Positions 35,066-43,032 of a stretch of 64,000 bases of DNA are shown here, piece after piece. Under the pieces are notes generated by a model. That model searched no databases. It saw only the letters and a program-made list of their open reading frames with translations, and had not been told where the DNA came from. Origin of the DNA: an uncultured Lachnospiraceae bacterium (lineage in GTDB: Bacteria; Bacillota; Clostridia; Lachnospirales; Lachnospiraceae). Both the position numbers and the translations under genes were made by a program. The stretch's first letter is position 1; the number at the start of each line of letters is the position of its first letter. The stretch lies in assembly GCA_902781655.1 (NCBI GenBank), contig CACZJZ010000009.1, forward strand, positions 28,583 through 92,582. Reading direction: 5' to 3'.

Positions 35066-36262
35066 TCAGTCATAATTGATATACGGAATTTTCAGCCAGT
35101 GCGTCCAACCACGGTTCGCCAGTTCTGTTTTCACCACACCGTACTTGGTACCCATAGCCTCGATGACCTGACCGCCGCCAATGTAAACGCCGATGTGCCC
35201 GTCATGCCAAACGGCAAGGCCGGGAATATCCGGCATGGTATCGATGGTGCCGGACTCTGTGGCGCTGTAGTACATCTGGTTGGCACCGATATCCGGCATC
35301 CCGTGGGTACCATAGTCAATGGTCATCGTTTCCGGGGACAACCATCCGTATCCCTTGATGAGTCCCACGCAGTCGGTAGTCCTGCCGCCCAGCCAGTTGG
35401 CACGGATAAAATCTTCGTAGCTGCCGACACCGTCAGGATACTGTTCCAGCTTGTAGGCAAAGAGCGATTCGGTCAGCACATCGCCATAGGTCCCCCAGAC
35501 ATAGCCCCAACCGGATTCCCATGCGTGGATGGCGTAGGTCACAAGGTCAGCAGCATTTTTGCTGTTGGGGTCGGTGAAAGCTGAGATGTCCAAGTCGATA
35601 CTGCTTCCATCTCCGCGAAGGAACTCACCGCTGTAATTCCCACCGCCTGCCGCACCGGCGATCATAGAATAGATGTGATTGATATTGCTCTTGTCGTCCT
35701 CTGTGATCGTCCTGCCAAGCTCTGCTTCCAAATTGGCATACGCTTGATATAGCGAGACTGGAACTGCAACGGTGTATTCTTCTTCCGTGCTGGTGACCGT
35801 GCCATCGTCGTTCTCGATGTCTACCGTGCGGGTACGGGTTTCCCAAGTGTAGAAGCATTCTACGAAGCGGTTCGCCGCCCGTGCGGATGGTGCATCTTCG
35901 CCAAAGCAGAGGGCATAAAAAACGGCCTTGATCCGAATCGGGTCAAGGCCGTTTCCGCTTTCCGTTTGCCCATTGACGGAAGCCACTGCCGAATCCAGAA
36001 GAGAAAAAGCGGTACGCATCTCCTCAATATGATGCCGGAATTCTGCGGGTACTTCTGTCGAGTAGCTCACACCATAGAAGGACGCAGCTACCGCCTGGTT
36101 GTTGTGATCCGCACCTCCGGATCCAATGGAGCACAGGAGTGCGATGAGTACAATGATTGGCGAGAGAATTGCGACCAGCGTCCATCCCACGCCTTTGCGC
36201 AGCTTTTCGTTAGAGAGCACTGTCGCCGCGGCTTTTGCGATCATGCCTGCAGATACTGCCAT
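35066..36262 (-). CDS. NlpC/P60-type cell-wall hydrolase of the transfer apparatus
   Basis: 398 residues from ATG 36262, which overlaps the virB4 stop (ATGA). One transmembrane segment (VGWTLVAILSPIIVLIALLCSI) near the N-terminus; then a CwlT-like helical domain (EVPAEFRHHIEEMRTAF ... NGLDPIRIKAVFYALCFG) and a C-terminal NlpC/P60 domain with catalytic Cys in GGRTTDCVGLIKGYGW and His in WHDGHIGVYIGGGQVIEAMG. It should open peptidoglycan locally for the conjugation channel, as Tn916 Orf14 does. The middle insertion (GNYSGEFLRGDGSSIDLD) is not recognised. Confidence 0.88.
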   Translation of the reverse strand: MAVSAGMIAKAAATVLSNEKLRKGVGWTLVAILSPIIVLIALLCSIGSGGADHNNQAVAASFYGVSYSTEVPAEFRHHIEEMRTAFSLLDSAVASVNGQTESGNGLDPIRIKAVFYALCFGEDAPSARAANRFVECFYTWETRTRTVDIENDDGTVTSTEEEYTVAVPVSLYQAYANLEAELGRTITEDDKSNINHIYSMIAGAAGGGNYSGEFLRGDGSSIDLDISAFTDPNSKNAADLVTYAIHAWESGWGYVWGTYGDVLTESLFAYKLEQYPDGVGSYEDFIRANWLGGRTTDCVGLIKGYGWLSPETMTIDYGTHGMPDIGANQMYYSATESGTIDTMPDIPGLAVWHDGHIGVYIGGGQVIEAMGTKYGVVKTELANRGWTHWLKIPYINYD

Positions 36263-38094
36263 CAGCGACCACCCGCCGTGCCAAACAGCTTTTCCTTGTG
36301 TGAAGGGGCGTGTACCTCCAACAGGTAGCGCTCGTTGCCGCACTTGTACAGGCAGACACCGCGCTGTGGGAACTTGATGAGATTGTATTCCGCTTCATCC
36401 AACTGGAGCATTTCCATGTAACTGCGTTTATCAATGGATCCCGCGTTGAACAGGAACTGGTGGGGCGGGATGGAAAACAGCGGTTTTGTCATCTCGCGGA
36501 TGCCTTCCTGATCAAAGTCCTCCAGATTCTGCGAAGCCAGCAGCATGGCAGATTCCTTTTTGCGCACGCGCTTGAGGCAGTTGCGGATGTACTCAATGGC
36601 TGTGGGATTGGACAGCCAGATATACAGCTCGTCCAGCGCTGCCACGGTATTGCCCACCGTCAGAAGCTTGTCCGACATGAAGGACAGCACATTGAACAGC
36701 ATGGCGTTGCGAACATTTTTAGCGGCACTCAGCATTCCCTTGACGCCAAAAACAAGGAAGCGGCTGGAGGTGATGTTGGTGTGCCCATTGAAGAACTGTG
36801 CGTCCGCACCCTTGCACATAGAGTGCAGTCCCAGCAGGACTTCCTGCAGGAGCTTCTCCGTATAGAGCAGATGGGCGTTGGGATCGTAGCGTTTGAATTC
36901 TTCTTCGATCAGGTCATAGAGGTCGGAGAGGATTGGGTAGTCCTCCGGTCGCATACGGCGGAAGTTGGTTCGCTCTGTGATGCCCCATTTCGCGTAGAGC
37001 TTGGATACCATGATCTCAATGGTGTCGATATGGGCATCACTGAAATCCTTATAGGCCCGGAAGAAGTCCTTGAGAAAGGATACATGCTGCGCCAGCAAAG
37101 TGCTTTTGCGGAAGGCTTCCGGCGCTGCCGTATCGTCCGGGTCACCGCCATCATCCCAGCATTTCGGCTCCAGCACATTGATGATGTACTTTCCCGCCAT
37201 AAGGTCGGCAAAGCAGCCGCCCACGGCCTCGCACATTTCCTGCTGCTCATGCTCGGCATCCAGCGTGATAACGGATTTTCCGGACTCCAGCAGGTTGAGG
37301 ATCAGGAGCTTCATCAAATAGGATTTGCCCTGTCCTGAGTTACCGAGAATGAGGATGTTGGCGGAGGTCTTGTCCTCATCGCGCTGATCGAAGTCCACGA
37401 GGATGTTGCTGCCGTACTTGTCCCGCCCAACATAGAAGCCCTTTGCGTCCGTTTTACCGCTGTAGTTGAAGGGATAGAGATTCGCCACAGAGCTTGCCGG
37501 GAGGACACGCTCGAACTGCTGGCCGAAGGCGTTGTATCCCACGGGGCTGGCACAGCAGAAGCCCTGCTGCTGACGGAGCAGGAGCCTGTCCACATTGAGC
37601 TTACTCCGTACCAGTTCCGTCAGCACATCGGTCTGGAGCAGCTTGAGTGTGTTATAATCCGAAGCGGTCAGCTCGATATAGACGGCGCAGTGGAGCAGCG
37701 GCTCTCGGTTGCGGTGCATGGAAGCTACCAACGACGCCACATCCTGCAGATTGCTTTCCGCCGTGATCGTCTGCTGCAGGTCGTTGGTGTTGGAGCTGCC
37801 CATGCGGTTTTTGTTGGCAGCATTCTGGATGATGCGCTTTTCCTCGGCAGGTGTTACCTGTCGGGTGTAGATACGCAGCGTGATCCCATCCTTTTCGCCC
37901 AGATGTCGGAGAATAGCCTGCTCATCGGTCTGCGTGGGATACTCCCGCAGCGCCCACACGCAGCGAAAGGTGTTGCCGCAGATGAAGTGATCCGGTTCGA
38001 ACTTGACCACGGAAGGTGCAATCATATCCAGGAAGGATTTGATGCCTGCAGTCTCCCGGCTCTGCGGCGCTGCTTTTTTCGTTTTCTTTGCCAA
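36262..38094 (-). CDS. virB4: VirB4/TraE-type conjugation ATPase
   Basis: 610 residues from TTG 38094, which has a full AAAGGAGG site seven bases before; the longer frame to 38136 would start inside the preceding gene. Walker A ILGNSGQGKSYLMKLL (near residue 270), LDAEHEQQEMCEAVGG, and Walker B ALDELYIWLSNPTAIEYI (near 465), then LLASQNLEDF. It drives assembly and function of the type IV secretion channel at the membrane. It follows a small VirB4-N-like gene and PrgI, the standard Gram-positive order. Confidence 0.93.
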   Translation of the reverse strand: MAKKTKKAAPQSRETAGIKSFLDMIAPSVVKFEPDHFICGNTFRCVWALREYPTQTDEQAILRHLGEKDGITLRIYTRQVTPAEEKRIIQNAANKNRMGSSNTNDLQQTITAESNLQDVASLVASMHRNREPLLHCAVYIELTASDYNTLKLLQTDVLTELVRSKLNVDRLLLRQQQGFCCASPVGYNAFGQQFERVLPASSVANLYPFNYSGKTDAKGFYVGRDKYGSNILVDFDQRDEDKTSANILILGNSGQGKSYLMKLLILNLLESGKSVITLDAEHEQQEMCEAVGGCFADLMAGKYIINVLEPKCWDDGGDPDDTAAPEAFRKSTLLAQHVSFLKDFFRAYKDFSDAHIDTIEIMVSKLYAKWGITERTNFRRMRPEDYPILSDLYDLIEEEFKRYDPNAHLLYTEKLLQEVLLGLHSMCKGADAQFFNGHTNITSSRFLVFGVKGMLSAAKNVRNAMLFNVLSFMSDKLLTVGNTVAALDELYIWLSNPTAIEYIRNCLKRVRKKESAMLLASQNLEDFDQEGIREMTKPLFSIPPHQFLFNAGSIDKRSYMEMLQLDEAEYNLIKFPQRGVCLYKCGNERYLLEVHAPSHKEKLFGTAGGR

Positions 38095-38107
38095 ATGAAT
38101 CCCTCCT

Positions 38108-38692
38108 TTACTCACCGACAATAACCCAGCGGTCACCGTCGAAGTCCTCGAACTTTTCTGTTGTCACGTTCTGCTCAAAGTAAACACCCAGCATCTTTTT
38201 GAGATCCTGCTCGGTGGCTCGGCGGGTCGTGAAGCCGTTGTCGTTGATGTTCTGCTCGATGCGGGAAAGGTAGGAGAACACATCGGACTCCTGTTCGCCG
38301 CACAGACGGATGATAATATAGAACTCACGGCTGGACGCCATGAGCACTTGAATGCGGTCCAGGTGCTTGCTGTCCTGTTCCAGCAGTCTGCGGACCGCTG
38401 GCAGTTCCTCCTGGCTCAGACGCTCCCGATAGAAGTCCTTATTGCGCTCAAAGGATTCCTTGGAATTGAGCGCCAGCATCTCGATCTCCGCCTGTCCCTT
38501 TACGACATTCAGCAGCGCATAGATGCGGGCGCTGATGCTGGAATCCGGCAGGACGGAGATGTTAGTGGGCTTGATGATGAAGAACACGAGATTGCCCATA
38601 CGGGTGGCAATGCAGTAGTCCTTGATCTCCTCAATGCCCATGAGCTGCCGTGTGGAGCAGGCGGCTTTGTCCTTTTTCTGCTTTTTACTCAC
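38108..38692 (-). CDS. Conserved transfer protein between PrgI and VirB4
   Basis: 194 residues from GTG 38692 (GGAGG eight bases before, start overlapping the PrgI-like stop as GTGA). Starts with a lysine run, then LMGIEEIKDYCIATRMGNLVFFIIKPTNISVLPDSSISARIYALLNVV and FEQNVTTEKFEDFDGDRW. This protein is constant next to virB4 in clostridial conjugative elements and looks like the VirB4 N-terminal domain encoded separately. It has no ATPase motif. Probably a cytoplasmic partner of VirB4. Confidence 0.78.
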   Translation of the reverse strand: MSKKQKKDKAACSTRQLMGIEEIKDYCIATRMGNLVFFIIKPTNISVLPDSSISARIYALLNVVKGQAEIEMLALNSKESFERNKDFYRERLSQEELPAVRRLLEQDSKHLDRIQVLMASSREFYIIIRLCGEQESDVFSYLSRIEQNINDNGFTTRRATEQDLKKMLGVYFEQNVTTEKFEDFDGDRWVIVGE

Positions 38693-38961
38693 GACTCCAA
38701 CCTCCAATCATAGAATTGCTGCTTTGTAATCAGGAACGCGGCGGCATATTTGAGGAAATCCAATATGCTGGTTCCGTCGAATCGAATGCTGAGGAAAGCG
38801 TAAACAGCCGTCAGCACCAGTGGCAGGGCGATGCCTGTCTGGGTCAGCGCCAGAACAGAGATAAGAAGCCCCACGCCGATGATGCCGATGTCCCGCAGCT
38901 CCCAAAGCCACAGCATGGCCTTTGCGGTCAAATTATCAGGGTAAATATAAATTGCTCTCAC
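38689..38961 (-). CDS. prgI: PrgI/VirB3-like inner membrane protein
   Basis: 90 residues. YIYPDNLTAKAMLWLWELRDIGIIGVGLLISVLAL and ALPLVLTAVYAFLSIRFDGTSILDFLKYAAAFLITKQQFYDWR, two transmembrane segments with the family's hallmark tail. It sits between the RHH gene and the VirB4-N-like gene. The apparent start is GTG 38961 with GGAG immediately adjacent, so the true start is uncertain by a few codons. Confidence 0.85.
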   Translation of the reverse strand: MRAIYIYPDNLTAKAMLWLWELRDIGIIGVGLLISVLALTQTGIALPLVLTAVYAFLSIRFDGTSILDFLKYAAAFLITKQQFYDWRLES

Positions 38962-39014
38962 CTCCGGAGAATAGAGATGGCCGCAGGTTTCCCTGCGACC
39001 ATCCAGTGATTTGA

Positions 39015-39302
39015 TTATTCTTCTGCGCTGTCCAGCGCCTGCTGGAGCAGTTGCGTGATGAAGTCCTTCTGCTTCAGGTGATTCTTTTCCAGATACTCTT
39101 TCAGACGGTCGAAGAGTTCCGCGGAGATCTTCACCGCAAGGGTCCGTTCTGTCTGCATATCGTTTCCTCCTTCAAAGTGTTCTGCGAAGATGCGCTCCAC
39201 ATATTCCGCCAGTGTACCCAGCTTCATTTCTTCTTTCTCTGCCATGATTCTTGCGTGAAGCTCTGCCGGGATCATGGCACAGAGGTTCTTTTTGCCCTCC
39301 AT
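39015..39302 (-). CDS. Small protein with two ribbon-helix-helix-like units
   Basis: 95 residues. Two similar halves: LCAMIPAELHARIMAEKEEM and LAVKISAELFDRLKEYLEKN, each followed by an amphipathic helix (LAEYVERIFAEHF; KQKDFITQLLQQAL), the beta-helix-helix arrangement of RHH DNA-binding proteins. A fused dimer in one chain would fit. AAAGGAGCAGACCG precedes the ATG. Possibly a local transcription factor of the transfer operon. The 116 bases upstream (39303-39418) hold no gene. Confidence 0.7.
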   Translation of the reverse strand: MEGKKNLCAMIPAELHARIMAEKEEMKLGTLAEYVERIFAEHFEGGNDMQTERTLAVKISAELFDRLKEYLEKNHLKQKDFITQLLQQALDSAEE

Positions 39303-39418
39303 CGGTCTGCTCCTTTCCTCGATTTTGCAAGCAAAGCATACCGGAAGAAGTCATGAAAAGCTATTCACCAAACTCAACGAAGAAGCTATGTGAAACGGAA
39401 GCAAAACCACCAAGGTAG

Positions 39419-40921
39419 CTATACCGCCCGAAGGGCTGCGGCGATCCGCCCCATAATGAACTCCACACAGGGTATCGCCACACTGTTGCCCAGCGCTTTA
39501 TATCGGGCGCTGTCCGAAGCATCAGGGATGTCCGTCCAGCCATCCGGAAAGCCCTGCAGACGCTCACACTCCAACGGAGTCAGGCGTCGAATGAGATAGG
39601 CATAGGCTTCTGCCTTTTGGCAAACGAGATCGGTGGCGTCCTTGTGCTGGCGGGCGCTCTGCGTGCTGACCACACCATTCTCACGGAAATCATCCACACG
39701 CTGGCGACTGTAGACCGCATGATGATCGGTGGCCGTCAGTGTATATGCAATGTCCCGCTGATACCCGATCCCATTGCCGCCGTTCTGCGGCTGTCGGTCA
39801 ATGGCATTTCCCGTGATGCAGAAGGTTTCTTCCTGCTCTACGAGCGGCACATTGTTGCCGCCGGTTCCGTATCTTGCGGACATGGTAGGCACCACCTGAT
39901 GAGGACCAGTGTAGCGGGCATCAATGCCATGGTTTTCATAGACGAGCGGTTGGTGTCCATGCTCCTGCGCCCGCAGGGTACCGGACACATCCTCAGAGCA
40001 CTCCATAACGCTTCCGCCCTGGTCATTCAGACACAGGACGGATGGCATACAGTTTCCGCTGGCAGAGCCCTTCAGCGTAGGTGCCAGTTCCTCGCCATAC
40101 CCAATGCTCCCAGCAGAGGCACCGGCTCCTGCCGAGAATGCGGCGGCTACAAAGGTCTGCTGTTTCATTCCCGGTTGCGCATTCAAAGCACCCGCAACAT
40201 CATGTAAGTCACGAACCTCGTCCCTTTGGTTGGTAGCAAAGGCCATGACACCGTTTCTGCCGGTGGACATCCCGCAGTTCGCGCCGAGCGTGGCGGCAAC
40301 ATCGCCGGTCAGGTCACCATTGTAACCGTCAAAGCCCTCGACGGTGTCATCCGGCTGCGTCACGAAGGTCTGCATCTGCATATTGGTGGTTGCCATCAAG
40401 GCACCGGACACACCGTGCAGGTCGATACCCTCGTCCCGCTGATTGATATGGAAGGCATTCAAATCCGTAGGTTGCCCGTCCGGGCACATCAACCCGGCTT
40501 GGATCTTCAAAGCCCGTTCCAGCTTCGGCGGCAGTGCTTTCCCGCGTTCAGAAGCTCGGCGTAGGATCCCCAAACATGCTTTCGGGGATAAATAGTATTT
40601 TATCGGCGGTGCGTCCTGCAAAATCTGCGACAAGGAAGATCCTCTTGCGTCGTTGGGCGACACCCCAGTATTGAGCATCCAGGCACCGCCAAGCCAGGGA
40701 GAAATCAGTTCCCAGTAGGATTCGCCCAGCAGATTGCCATGGCCAGGGGTAAGGTCCAGGGACATAAACGGAACCGCACTTAACTCGGACGATCTCTTCG
40801 AGGACGATACGGAAGTCCTCGCCTTTGGGAGTTCCGCTGGAGAAGGCTCCTGGAACATTTTCCCACAGCATATACCGAGGTCGGACAGCGTGACCTGCTC
40901 GGCCTCTTTGTTCGTCTGCAT
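39419..40921 (-). CDS. C-terminal half of a split DNA cytosine-5 methyltransferase (motifs IX-X)
   Basis: 500 residues. Near the N-terminus GGAWMLNTGVSPNDARGSSLSQIL and KYYLSPKACLGILRRASERG; then two similar blocks, AFHINQRDEGIDLHGVSGAL and AFATNQRDEVRDLHDVAGAL, that look like repeated target-recognition elements; at the end IRRLTPLECERLQGFPDGW (motif IX) and YKALGNSVAIPCVEFIMGRI (motif X). It lacks motifs I-VIII, which are in the upstream frame 40548-41237. The two frames overlap by 374 nt. A frameshift or association of two chains would be required for an active enzyme. Two possible weak starts exist; the first ATG is given. Confidence 0.8.
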   Translation of the reverse strand: MQTNKEAEQVTLSDLGICCGKMFQEPSPAELPKARTSVSSSKRSSELSAVPFMSLDLTPGHGNLLGESYWELISPWLGGAWMLNTGVSPNDARGSSLSQILQDAPPIKYYLSPKACLGILRRASERGKALPPKLERALKIQAGLMCPDGQPTDLNAFHINQRDEGIDLHGVSGALMATTNMQMQTFVTQPDDTVEGFDGYNGDLTGDVAATLGANCGMSTGRNGVMAFATNQRDEVRDLHDVAGALNAQPGMKQQTFVAAAFSAGAGASAGSIGYGEELAPTLKGSASGNCMPSVLCLNDQGGSVMECSEDVSGTLRAQEHGHQPLVYENHGIDARYTGPHQVVPTMSARYGTGGNNVPLVEQEETFCITGNAIDRQPQNGGNGIGYQRDIAYTLTATDHHAVYSRQRVDDFRENGVVSTQSARQHKDATDLVCQKAEAYAYLIRRLTPLECERLQGFPDGWTDIPDASDSARYKALGNSVAIPCVEFIMGRIAAALRAV

Positions 40922-41237
40922 TTCTCATCTCCTTTACCAGTCGAACCTGCTCCATAAACAAACCGGAGCGGGCGCCGGATAATCCGGCTCTCGCTCCAGC
41001 CACGGATAAATCCTGGCACGGGCTGCCGCCGCAGATGATATCTACGGGCGGCAGTTCTGCACCGTTGAGCTTTGTGATGTCACCCACATGGATCATGCTT
41101 GGGAAGCGCTGCTTCGTGACCTCAATGGGAAAGGCTTCAATCTCCGAAGCCCACACCGGCGTAATGCCGCTGCGAATGGCAGCCAGAGGAAAACCACCGA
41201 TGCCGTCAAACAGGCTTCCCATAGTGAGCCCGCTCAT
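40548..41237 (-). CDS. N-terminal half of a split DNA cytosine-5 methyltransferase (motifs I-VIII)
   Basis: 229 residues. Motif I SLFDGIGGFPLAA, the catalytic motif IV CGGSPCQDLSVAGARAGL (PCQ), motif VI LWENVPGAFSS and motif VIII GVAQRRKRIFLVADF are all here, but the frame stops after ESMFGDPTPSF, before target recognition and motif X. Those occur in the overlapping frame 39419-40921. The start overlaps the VirB6 gene (ATGA). In the element the enzyme would protect or mark DNA against host restriction. Whether the halves act together as separate chains or by frameshift is open. Confidence 0.88.
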   Translation of the reverse strand: MSGLTMGSLFDGIGGFPLAAIRSGITPVWASEIEAFPIEVTKQRFPSMIHVGDITKLNGAELPPVDIICGGSPCQDLSVAGARAGLSGARSGLFMEQVRLVKEMRNADEQRGRAGHAVRPRYMLWENVPGAFSSGTPKGEDFRIVLEEIVRVKCGSVYVPGPYPWPWQSAGRILLGTDFSLAWRCLDAQYWGVAQRRKRIFLVADFAGRTADKILFIPESMFGDPTPSF

Positions 41238-42133
41238 TTTGACACCGCCTGCACGATCGTGCGCGTGGTGTTTACAGCGGCCTGCGCCGTATATACCGCG
41301 CTCATAATGTTGGCTCTTGTTGTCGTATCCAGGCCAAACGTTCCGGCAATGCGTGGAATCTCGCCAGCCGAAAGCATCAAACCAAGACCCAACAGTGCGT
41401 GGTCCTTAAACACCATGAGCCCAGCGATGAGGATAGTCGCCTGCAAAAATGCGGTCAGGCACAATCCAATGATCTGTTTGCACCACTGGATGAAGCCGTC
41501 CGTATAGCCACGGGGCACAGAAAACATGTACAGACTTCCCACGGCAATCTGGATCAGCAGGATACCGCCGCGCTTGAGATTGGCAAAGAAGACCTTGATG
41601 ATCGCATACGCCATAAGGATGATGCAGAACAGAATCATGAATCCGCTGGTGATACTGCCAAAGCCGAGGAACGGGCCGGATGCCAAATCGGTCAGCGATT
41701 CCACGGCGCTGAACTCCTGCATGATATCACTTGCCACATCTCCGATGGATGCACCGTAGCCGGTGATCCCTGCGGTGAGTTGCCCCTGCAGCGTTACCGA
41801 AAGCTCATAGAGCCGGACCGGAACGACAGTAAACAGGCTCACGGCCATAAAGCCCTTGATGGCATTGAGCGCGGTTTCGCGGATGTTGCCCCGCCCGCTG
41901 GAATACTCGATACCGCATTCAAAGCAGGCCACGACCAGCCCGGTTCCGTACAACGCCCACGCCAAATAGGAGAAGAACAGCACGATGCTCTGCACCCATG
42001 ACATCTCGAAGAGCTCGACACCCATGTTTCCCATCTCTGCGAAGAAGTTGCCGAGAAAGCCTACGACCTGACCGTAGAACCAGTCCACAATTTGGCCCAA
42101 AACCTTATCGGCAACAAAATCCCAAATAAACAT
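41234..42133 (-). CDS. VirB6/TrbL-like membrane protein of the transfer channel
   Basis: 299 residues with six or seven hydrophobic segments. Start MFIWDFVADKVLGQIVDWFYGQVVGFLGNFFAEMG, then FFSYLAWALYGTGLVVACFE, the RGNIRETALNAIKG loop, and AYAIIKVFFANLKRGGILLIQIAVGSL followed by the RGY/SVPRG loop. It corresponds to the large polytopic membrane channel subunit of clostridial conjugation systems. GGAGGTGAAACCGAACA precedes the ATG. It lies between the methyltransferase and the small 42228-42653 gene. Confidence 0.82.
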   Translation of the reverse strand: MFIWDFVADKVLGQIVDWFYGQVVGFLGNFFAEMGNMGVELFEMSWVQSIVLFFSYLAWALYGTGLVVACFECGIEYSSGRGNIRETALNAIKGFMAVSLFTVVPVRLYELSVTLQGQLTAGITGYGASIGDVASDIMQEFSAVESLTDLASGPFLGFGSITSGFMILFCIILMAYAIIKVFFANLKRGGILLIQIAVGSLYMFSVPRGYTDGFIQWCKQIIGLCLTAFLQATILIAGLMVFKDHALLGLGLMLSAGEIPRIAGTFGLDTTTRANIMSAVYTAQAAVNTTRTIVQAVSK

Positions 42134-42186
42134 TGTTCGGTTTCACCTCCTCCGGGTGAAGCCGTACCAACTGCTTGGGATATGGC

Positions 42187-42213
42187 AAAGGCCGTACAGC
42201 TGGTACGGCCTTT
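42187..42213 (-). terminator. 11-bp hairpin between VirB6 and the upstream transfer gene
   Basis: AAAGGCCGTAC (42187-42197) pairs with GTACGGCCTTT (42203-42213) around a 5-nt loop. Read on the minus strand the stem ends in TTT before GCCATATCC. The short T-run suggests a partial terminator or an operon-internal processing site. Confidence 0.5.
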
Positions 42214-42227
42214 AAATCATACTCGGT

Positions 42228-42653
42228 TTACATTGTCTGTGACCATTGCTGGTCGGTGGACTGGCTCATGTCTTGGAACACCTCCAGATAGTCCGATACT
42301 GCGTTGGAGAGCTTCTCATAGTCCTGCCGGGTGGGGTGATACACATACCAGTCTACTTTTCCATAGTCATCCCAAATGTGCGGGTCAACACCATTGCGGA
42401 AGTTGGGGTTGGAAGTCGCCTTCGTCCCCAGCAGATCCGAAAAGCGAAGGCGCAGGGTATCCACCTGTCCTTCGCTGCGGTTCAGGATCGTCAACTGCAA
42501 GGCGTTGTACTGATTGGCAACGCTTCCAGTGACAAATTGGATCTTTGCCCGATTCATATCGCTCAGACGCACATAGCAGACTCTGCCCACATAGGTGGCA
42601 TCGGGATATTGCTCTCCGATAATTTTCCGGAGTTCCTGTTCGTAAAAAGTCAT
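42228..42653 (-). CDS. Conjugative-element protein of unknown function
   Basis: 141 residues, soluble. MTFYEQELRKIIGEQYPDATYVGRVCYVRLSDMNRAKIQFVTG followed by LRLRFSDLLGTKATSNPNFRNGVDPHIWDDYGKVDWYVYHPTRQDYEKLSNAVSDYLEVF. I do not recognise the fold; relatives occur in the same place in similar elements as far as I recall. A GAGGTGTAGGCA site precedes the ATG. It lies between the VirB2-like gene and the VirB6 gene, implying a role linked to transfer. Confidence 0.7.
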   Translation of the reverse strand: MTFYEQELRKIIGEQYPDATYVGRVCYVRLSDMNRAKIQFVTGSVANQYNALQLTILNRSEGQVDTLRLRFSDLLGTKATSNPNFRNGVDPHIWDDYGKVDWYVYHPTRQDYEKLSNAVSDYLEVFQDMSQSTDQQWSQTM

Positions 42654-42663
42654 TGCCTACACC

Positions 42664-43011
42664 TCAGATTCCGATAATCTGCCAGATGTACAGCGGTGCC
42701 GTCAGCGTGAACACGAGGCACGCGAACAGGATGGCGGGAGCCGTCCACTCGAACTGGCCACTCTTTCGGTAGTCAAAATAAGCTGTGCCGAGTTTGGCGA
42801 AGAAAAACACCGCAAGGATCAGGTCAATGGCGGGAAACACCACGTTGTTGACGACGGTCTTGATCTGCGTGGATGCCGTGGCCCAGGTGCTTTCCACCGC
42901 TCCGGCCACATCGCCGGTGCCGGCAGCAAAGGCCGTGGTTCCCATCATGCAGACCAACAGCAGGGACAGGGTCAGCATCACACAAAGGCGCTTGCATTTC
43001 ATTTTGCTCAT
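42664..43011 (-). CDS. DUF3852/VirB2-like membrane protein
   Basis: 115 residues from ATG 43011 (GGAGGTATCT). Signal-peptide-like start (KCKRLCVMLTLSLLLVCMMGTTAFA), then a linker and two transmembrane segments (FPAIDLILAVFFFAKLGTAYFDY; PAILFACLVFTLTAPLYIW). This matches the VirB2-like pilin precursors of Gram-positive conjugation systems. It is encoded beside virB6-like and downstream of the W-rich secreted protein gene. Confidence 0.8.
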   Translation of the reverse strand: MSKMKCKRLCVMLTLSLLLVCMMGTTAFAAGTGDVAGAVESTWATASTQIKTVVNNVVFPAIDLILAVFFFAKLGTAYFDYRKSGQFEWTAPAILFACLVFTLTAPLYIWQIIGI

Positions 43012-43032
43012 AGATACCTCCAATTCTTGTTG

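Noticed and set aside
42092-42532. + strand frame of 146 residues crossing the 42187 hairpin
   Set aside because: Runs over a terminator and an opposite gene with good start; no recognisable domain.
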